Assembly (NCBI GenBank): GCA_903643055.1
Contig: CAHJWV010000038.1
Span: 1 to 9,897 of the forward strand
Origin: Burkholderiales bacterium
Lineage (GTDB): Bacteria; Pseudomonadota; Gammaproteobacteria; Burkholderiales; Burkholderiaceae
DNA: 9,897 nucleotides
Reading direction: 5' to 3'
Each line of letters begins with the position of its first letter. Position 1 is the first letter of the stretch. Positions 6,038 to 9,897 of this stretch are shown in pieces. The notes beneath the pieces were generated by a model. The model had not been told where the DNA came from. It saw only the letters and a program-made list of their open reading frames with translations, and made no database searches. The translations under genes and the position numbers were made by a program.

Positions 6038-7612
6038 ATGAAATTCCGTTTGAAGCTCACTCATCAGCTCTTGCTCGCCTTCGGGTTGGTGGTTTGCTTT
6101 TCGCTCGTGCTGTCGTTCACCGGGCTGAGCCAACTGGGCGTGATGCAGCGCCATTTCGATGGGGTGATGGACCGGACCTTGCCGACCTTGACAGCCCTCA
6201 GCGAATTGAACGACCGGCTGCAGCTGGTTCGCTCCGCCCAACTGCAGCATTTGTCCGCGCCAACGATGCCGGAAAAAGACAAGGAAGAAGTCCAGGTCAA
6301 GGCGGCGGTGCTGAAATTCGACCAGACCTTGGCGAAGTATTTCGAAGCGGCCGCGGCCGACAGCGACGCCGCCCTCAACGATGCATTGAAGGCGCGGGTG
6401 GCGGCCTTCCATGCCGATCGACCTCAATTCATCCAGATGTCCAACTCATCGGCCGGTGGTGAGACCGTGCGCTTGCTGGAAGCACGCGAGTTTCTGAACG
6501 GCCCGGCCTTGGCGGCCTACCAAGGGGCGGACGAAGCGATCAAGCACCTGTGGGTGGAACAGGTGCGCCGCGTCGACGAGGCGCGCACTGCGGGCAGCAA
6601 CAGCCAGGCTTCGGCTCGGCAAACCCTGATGGGCGTGACCTTGCTGTCGATGATTCTTTCGATGGCCCTGGCATTGTTCATTTCACGGCGAGTGACACAG
6701 TTACTCGGCGCCGAACCGACCGAGGTGGCGCAGATTGCCCGGCGCATTGCCAACGGCGACCTGTCTCAGCCCGTATCGGTGCCACAAAACGTGCAAGACA
6801 GCGTGATGGCGTCGATGGCGCAAATGCAAGATCAGCTGCGCCGACTGCTGGGCGAAATCCAGGAGACCGCAAAAGGCATTCTGGTGGGCGTGAGCGAGAT
6901 CGCAAGCGGCAACCTCGACTTGAGCCGGCGCACCGAGCAGCAGGCCAGCAACCTGCAAAACAGCACCTCCACCGTCGAACAGATGACGACCGCCCTCAGC
7001 GTCAGCACCGGCAACGCGCGCAAGGCCAATGAGCTGGCGCAGGAAGCCTCGCAAGCGGCCGAAACGGGTGGCACCGTGGTGAGGCAGATGGTCGACATCA
7101 TGGGCGCCATCTCGCAAGGCGGCCAGAAGGTCGCCCAAATCCTGAGCGTGATCGAAGGCATCTCTGCCCAGACCAACATCCTTGCGCTGAACGCCGCCGT
7201 GGAGGCTGCGCGTGCGGGCGAGCAAGGCCGGGGCTTTGCCGTCGTGGCCAGCGAAGTGCGCAGCCTGGCGCAACGCAGCGCCGCCGCCGCGAAAGAGATC
7301 TCGGGGCTGATCCGTCAATCCGCCGAGACCACCGGCCAGGGCCTGGTGCTGGCCCGATCGGCCGGTGTGGCCATCGGTGGCATTGTCGATCGGGTGCGCC
7401 ATCTCGACGCATTGATGAATCAGGTGACCCTGGCCATCGAACAACAGCACACCGGGATCGCCCAGGTGAATCAGGGCATCAGTCTGTTCGAACAAACGGC
7501 GCAGCAGAACGCGGCGCTCGTCGAGCAGAGTTCAGCGGCGGCCGAGTCTCTGAAGCATCAAACCGAACGCATGGTCATGACCACCGCGCAGTTCAATCTC
7601 GGCCACGCTTGA
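6038..7612 (+). CDS. methyl-accepting chemotaxis protein with variant hairpin tip
   Basis: The product has 524 residues. GGAG lies 7 bases before the ATG at 6038. The in-frame TTG at 6002 and ATG at 6008 are less well supported. TM1 is about residues 9-29. The periplasmic helical sensor is about 30-195 and unrelated in detail to that of the neighbouring receptor. TM2 is about 197-216, followed by a HAMP-like region with LLGAEP (222-227). The cytoplasmic domain closely resembles its neighbour ([15 protein letters not shown] near 293-307; ANELAQEAS near 330-338). The hairpin tip reads [20 protein letters not shown] (372-391), so the usual Phe is Ala377. It should signal to CheA/CheW, but the ligand is unknown. 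No C-terminal CheR-docking pentapeptide is present. It is in tandem with the previous receptor, 197 bases apart, with its own sigma-28-like promoter. Confidence 0.94.
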   Translation: MKFRLKLTHQLLLAFGLVVCFSLVLSFTGLSQLGVMQRHFDGVMDRTLPTLTALSELNDRLQLVRSAQLQHLSAPTMPEKDKEEVQVKAAVLKFDQTLAKYFEAAAADSDAALNDALKARVAAFHADRPQFIQMSNSSAGGETVRLLEAREFLNGPALAAYQGADEAIKHLWVEQVRRVDEARTAGSNSQASARQTLMGVTLLSMILSMALALFISRRVTQLLGAEPTEVAQIARRIANGDLSQPVSVPQNVQDSVMASMAQMQDQLRRLLGEIQETAKGILVGVSEIASGNLDLSRRTEQQASNLQNSTSTVEQMTTALSVSTGNARKANELAQEASQAAETGGTVVRQMVDIMGAISQGGQKVAQILSVIEGISAQTNILALNAAVEAARAGEQGRGFAVVASEVRSLAQRSAAAAKEISGLIRQSAETTGQGLVLARSAGVAIGGIVDRVRHLDALMNQVTLAIEQQHTGIAQVNQGISLFEQTAQQNAALVEQSSAAAESLKHQTERMVMTTAQFNLGHA

Positions 7613-7657
7613 GCTGCTTATCTCGGCACACAGTTTCGGCATCCAACCACGACCCGA

Positions 7658-8761
7658 TCAAGCTGCGAGCGATTGGGCGTAGCCCACCCGAGATGCCATG
7701 TTAGGTTCGCTCGGCTTCAGGTACGACTCGCTGAAGGCCTGCGTGGCACCTGCGACGTCGCTTGTGGACTTCACCGCTGAAATGGCGTCCTGATACCCAC
7801 CGGTGGTCAACTCCTGCCTCATGAAGCCGTAGCTTGCGGCCTGGCTGGTTGTGGCAAGGCCATGTTCGCGTGCGTAATCGATGAGTCCTTGTTTGCGAGC
7901 ACCACTCCATTGAGCAATGCCCGAACCATTCTGATTGTCTTCGGCCATGTTCTTGCCGATGTCACCGGTGATGCCGCCGTTCTGGTTCATGCCCGAATTC
8001 ATCCCGGCGCTTTCATGCCAGAGGTTGCCAACGACACCTGCCGCCTGATTTTTGGTCAGGCCAAAGTCTCTCTGCAGGTTGTCCATGTACATCTTTGCAA
8101 CCTTACTGCTTTCCTCAGGGGTGTTTAGACGCGTCTGAGCGGTGCGGTCAAGGCCGCCGTATTCATCGCTGGAATTGCCGGCCGAGGTCGCTGCAGTGGT
8201 TGAAGGTGCTGGTGTTGCCGTCGTGCCAGAAGTTTCTGGCAAAGCCGACGATTGCCCACCACCGCCGCCGCTGCCCGCAGGGGCCACGCCACCGGCAGCA
8301 CTCGGTGCCGCACCATCACCTGCACCCGTGGTCGGCGCCACTGAACCGCCCGAGCCGCCATCCACGGCACTGGGCGCCGCGTCGCCACCCGCACCAGCGC
8401 TTGGTGCAACGGCGCCGCCTGAGCCACCGCCCCCACCGCCACCGGAGACTGCGCTCGGTGAGCTGCTGCCGCTGTCCGACGAATTTTGCGAGTTCTGCGC
8501 CAGCATCTGTTGAAGAACCATCTCCACGACGTGTTGCAGCCACTCCATCAGCTGGTTACCAGCGGTAGTTTGCGATTCGTCGCTGCCCTCGCTCAAAGCC
8601 GATTCTTCTGCGGGTACCTCATCGACCGAACCGGTCGATGGCACCTGGCTTACGCCGTCGGCAGAGTTCGCGCTGGGCGTTTGCGTTTCTTCCGTGGGTT
8701 CGGTCGGCGGCGCGTAGTTAATCGGCGCATAACTGGTCGGTTGGTAATTGGTATTGATCAT
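7658..8761 (-). CDS. harpin-like, phage-tail-lysozyme-domain protein; candidate type III secretion substrate
   Basis: The product has 367 residues and no cysteine. The frame is open upstream to 9070, but GGAG 8 bases before the ATG at 8761, and the promoter within the extension, fix this start. The first 20 residues (MINTNYQPTSYAPINYAPPT) are polar, lack acidic residues and are not a Sec signal. Residues ~20-65 are acidic and Ser/Thr/Pro-rich. Residues ~68-90 form an amphipathic helix (NQLMEWLQHVVEMVLQQML). Residues ~93-198 are Gly/Ser/Ala/Pro-rich with tandem repeats. Residues ~215-367 resemble phage tail lysozyme: GVVGNLWHESAG with likely catalytic Glu250, then GSGIAQWSGARK and YLKPSEPNMASRVGYA. 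The expected reaction is cleavage of peptidoglycan glycan strands. Acidic, Gly-rich, Cys-free proteins with an amphipathic helix are typical harpins, and harpin-enzyme fusions such as HrpW are known. An hrpII/PIP-type promoter lies upstream. Type III export is inferred. Confidence 0.85.
   Translation of the reverse strand: MINTNYQPTSYAPINYAPPTEPTEETQTPSANSADGVSQVPSTGSVDEVPAEESALSEGSDESQTTAGNQLMEWLQHVVEMVLQQMLAQNSQNSSDSGSSSPSAVSGGGGGGGSGGAVAPSAGAGGDAAPSAVDGGSGGSVAPTTGAGDGAAPSAAGGVAPAGSGGGGGQSSALPETSGTTATPAPSTTAATSAGNSSDEYGGLDRTAQTRLNTPEESSKVAKMYMDNLQRDFGLTKNQAAGVVGNLWHESAGMNSGMNQNGGITGDIGKNMAEDNQNGSGIAQWSGARKQGLIDYAREHGLATTSQAASYGFMRQELTTGGYQDAISAVKSTSDVAGATQAFSESYLKPSEPNMASRVGYAQSLAA
8294..8428 (-). 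repeat. tandem ~22-residue Gly/Ala/Pro repeat inside the lysozyme protein
   Basis: Residues 112-134 and 135-156 are two copies of the pattern GGSGG-[AS]-VAP-xxGAGxxAAPSA. A partial third copy (GGVAPAGSGGGG) follows at 157-168. The copies are also alike at DNA level, about 66-69 bases each, so copy number may vary between strains. The region acts as a flexible spacer between the helix and the enzyme domain. Confidence 0.75.
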
Positions 8762-8769
8762 TTGATGGG

Positions 8770-8773
8770 CTCC
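8770..8773 (-). promoter_or_regulatory. Shine-Dalgarno of the lysozyme-domain gene
   Basis: On the minus strand GGAG is followed by eight bases (CCCATCAA) and the ATG at 8761. This selects the 367-residue product over the 470-residue extension. Confidence 0.65.
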
Positions 8774-8801
8774 AACGGCGATTAATGACTTGGGAAGCCG
8801 A

Positions 8802-8863
8802 AATTTGGGACTTCGCACACAGATGGTTGGATACCGCCCCGAAGCAATCCGTGCACATGCGAA
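8802..8863 (-). promoter_or_regulatory. PIP/hrpII-type box with -10 element (HrpB/HrpX class)
   Basis: Read on the minus strand: TTCGC (8863-8859), 15 bases, TTCGG (8843-8839), 31 bases, CAAATT (8807-8802). This fits the plant-inducible-promoter form TTCGB-N15-TTCGB with a YANNNT -10 box 30-32 bases downstream. It equally fits the Ralstonia hrpII form TTCG-N16-TTCG. The -10 box is about 40 bases before the start codon. AraC-type activators HrpB/HrpX bind such sites to switch on type III secretion genes and effectors. The fit is by eye, and the regulator is not in the window. Confidence 0.7.
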
Positions 8864-8960
8864 AAATCGATCGCAACAGAACGTTTTGTCGTGCGGAATC
8901 GAATGACGGCGCTTGGACCGTCTGCCGGCGGGTGGCCGATCGAGTCGTCCCTGAGGCCGG

Positions 8961-9724
8961 ATGGAGAGCTGGCACCCGGCCGAATGCATCGGCGAAGTCG
9001 GCAGCGCGATTTTTCCTGAGCTGCTCGGCTGGCCTTCGAGGCCGGCTTGAAGGGCTGGAGCGGTCCACAACGGCTTCTTGAACTACACCAAGTTCGATGT
9101 CGATGGCGATGCCTGGCATGGCCCCGAGCGGGGCCGCTCTACCTTTTCATGGTGATCCTCAACGAGGCCGAGCAGGAATTGAGAACCGACCCTCGGCTCG
9201 CCTCTCGCGCCTGCTGGGACTACAACCTCGTTCTGCATGGGGTCCCTGACGCCACTGCTTTTCTTGCTGTTGGCAGGCCGGCGTTCAGCGCATAGAAGCC
9301 TCCCATACCGAAAAAGAGGAACTCGCCGACGCTGAACCCGCAGACATCTTCGAAGGCTTTCCGCACCAAGGCATGCCTGTGCCTCAACAAGTTTTCGATC
9401 CGGCATTCGTTTACCAACCCTCGCATGCCGCGCCGCTGTGGGACGAATGCCTCTCAAGCCCGGACCCTGCTGCCCATCTATTTCTGGCATCAACGCAGCA
9501 GGTCAGCGAACTCGACTTCCTGGATTCGCCGCCCTATCGCTATATGCTTCGCTGACGAACGATCTCACTGCGATGAAATCGTTAATGACCTCGCCGAGAG
9601 GGCCGCCTTCCTGGAACTTGTACAGTTCGGCCCTGGGTTCAGCCAGCATGACCTGCTGGACGATCTGACACAACTCGACAGTTGCCTTGCAGCCCTGCGC
9701 ACCGCGGCCCTGACCGGCATGTAG
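8961..9724 (+). pseudogene. probable frameshifted remnant of an unrecognised gene
   Basis: Protein-like segments follow one another in different frames. MESWHPAECIGEVGSAIF... (from 8961) is followed near 9035 by AFEAGLKGWSGP in another frame, then NGFLNYTKFDVDGDAWHG up to a TGA at 9153. LYLFMVILNEAEQELRT... runs to a TAG at 9293. GVQRIEASHTEKEELAD... through FDPAFVYQPSHAAPLWDE... runs to a TGA at 9553. ERSHCDEIVNDLAERAAF... runs to a TAG at 9722. Joined, they would give about 250 acidic, aromatic-containing residues. I do not recognise the family. Third positions are less GC-rich than in the intact genes, as expected for decay. Minus-strand frames over the same stretch are also open, so the coding strand is not certain. 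It is divergent from the harpin-like gene, with its start about 200 bases away. Confidence 0.35.
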
Positions 9725-9774
9725 GCTGCTGCCCAGTCATCAAATGCTGTTATCGCGTGGCGAGTTCAGCACTG

Positions 9775-9897
9775 ATGCTGGGGGATCGCGATGCCGCTGT
9801 ACAGGCATTGGCAAGACTGAGCGACAAGCCGTTAGCGACCGCATCCGGCTGCGAAGAACGAACTGCATTCGCCAGCTGTCGACGGTTGGCAGATCCG
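9775..9897 (+). CDS. open reading frame running off the window (partial)
   Basis: The frame from the ATG at 9775 (MLGDRDAAVQALARLSDKPL...) stays open to the last base, 41 codons. A second frame from the ATG at 9744 is also open. The first has an Ala/Leu-rich, helix-like composition, but no Shine-Dalgarno precedes it, and it may be another piece of the decayed region to the left. No family can be assigned. Confidence 0.22.
   Translation, partial: MLGDRDAAVQALARLSDKPLATASGCEERTAFASCRRLADP

Noticed and set aside
8095..8568. Plus-strand Pro/His/Arg-rich frames opposite the repeat region
   Set aside because: They are mirror images of Gly/Ala-rich codons in the minus-strand gene.
8762..9070. N-terminal extension of the lysozyme-domain protein up to 9070
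   Set aside because: The extension contains the predicted PIP-type promoter and the Shine-Dalgarno for the ATG at 8761. It is also Arg/Pro-rich, as in non-coding GC-rich frames.
9083..9493. Minus-strand open frames (9083-9493 and 9220-9426) as real genes
   Set aside because: They lack ribosome binding sites and known motifs, and plus-strand segments over the same bases look at least as protein-like. The choice of strand stays open, so no gene is called.

Overview
The window looks like a chromosomal segment of a motile, GC-rich betaproteobacterium. A Burkholderiales-type organism is likely. The grounds are the codon style, two chemoreceptors with the conserved signalling hairpin found across this group, a DUF2322-like protein, and a promoter element of the HrpB/HrpX class used by Ralstonia and Xanthomonas type III secretion regulons. 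No tRNA, rRNA, CRISPR array or insertion sequence was seen.

Left part (1-1468). The tail of an upstream gene may end at 66. A DUF2322-like small protein (268-642, +) follows. It converges on an unrecognised 101-residue protein (729-1034, -) whose TTG start is fixed by a strong Shine-Dalgarno. The gap 1035-1468 is regulatory: it holds two LacI-type palindromic operators 211 bp apart, about 20 helical turns, plus two other short inverted repeats.

Centre-left (1469-4199). One large gene encodes an 891-residue outer-membrane-type lipoprotein. Its parts are a lipobox, a ricin-type beta-trefoil lectin, a Pro/Thr linker, an unassigned ~235-residue module and a C-terminal di-heme c-type cytochrome oxidoreductase (DHOR/DUF1111) with two CxxCH motifs. 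A strong hairpin terminator follows. The sugar-repressor-type operators and the lectin together suggest a carbohydrate-targeted redox enzyme at the cell surface.

Centre-right (4260-7612). Two transmembrane chemoreceptors lie in tandem. Each has its own sigma-28 (FliA)-like promoter. The two promoters share both boxes and the exact spacing, so the receptors are probably part of the flagellar/chemotaxis regulon but transcribed independently. The second receptor lacks the usual Phe at the trimer-contact position of the hairpin tip.

Right part (7658-8863, -). This is the most striking element: a 367-residue, cysteine-free protein without a Sec signal. It has a polar N-terminus, a short amphipathic helix, a Gly/Ser/Ala/Pro repeat region and a C-terminal phage-tail-lysozyme-like domain. 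Upstream is TTCGC-N15-TTCGG-N31-CAAATT, which fits the plant-inducible-promoter/hrpII box plus its -10 element. I read it as a candidate harpin-like peptidoglycan hydrolase in a type III secretion regulon. The secretion apparatus itself is not in this window.

Right end (8961-9897, +). Coding-like segments change frame several times and look like a decayed gene of unknown family. A short open frame runs off the window end.
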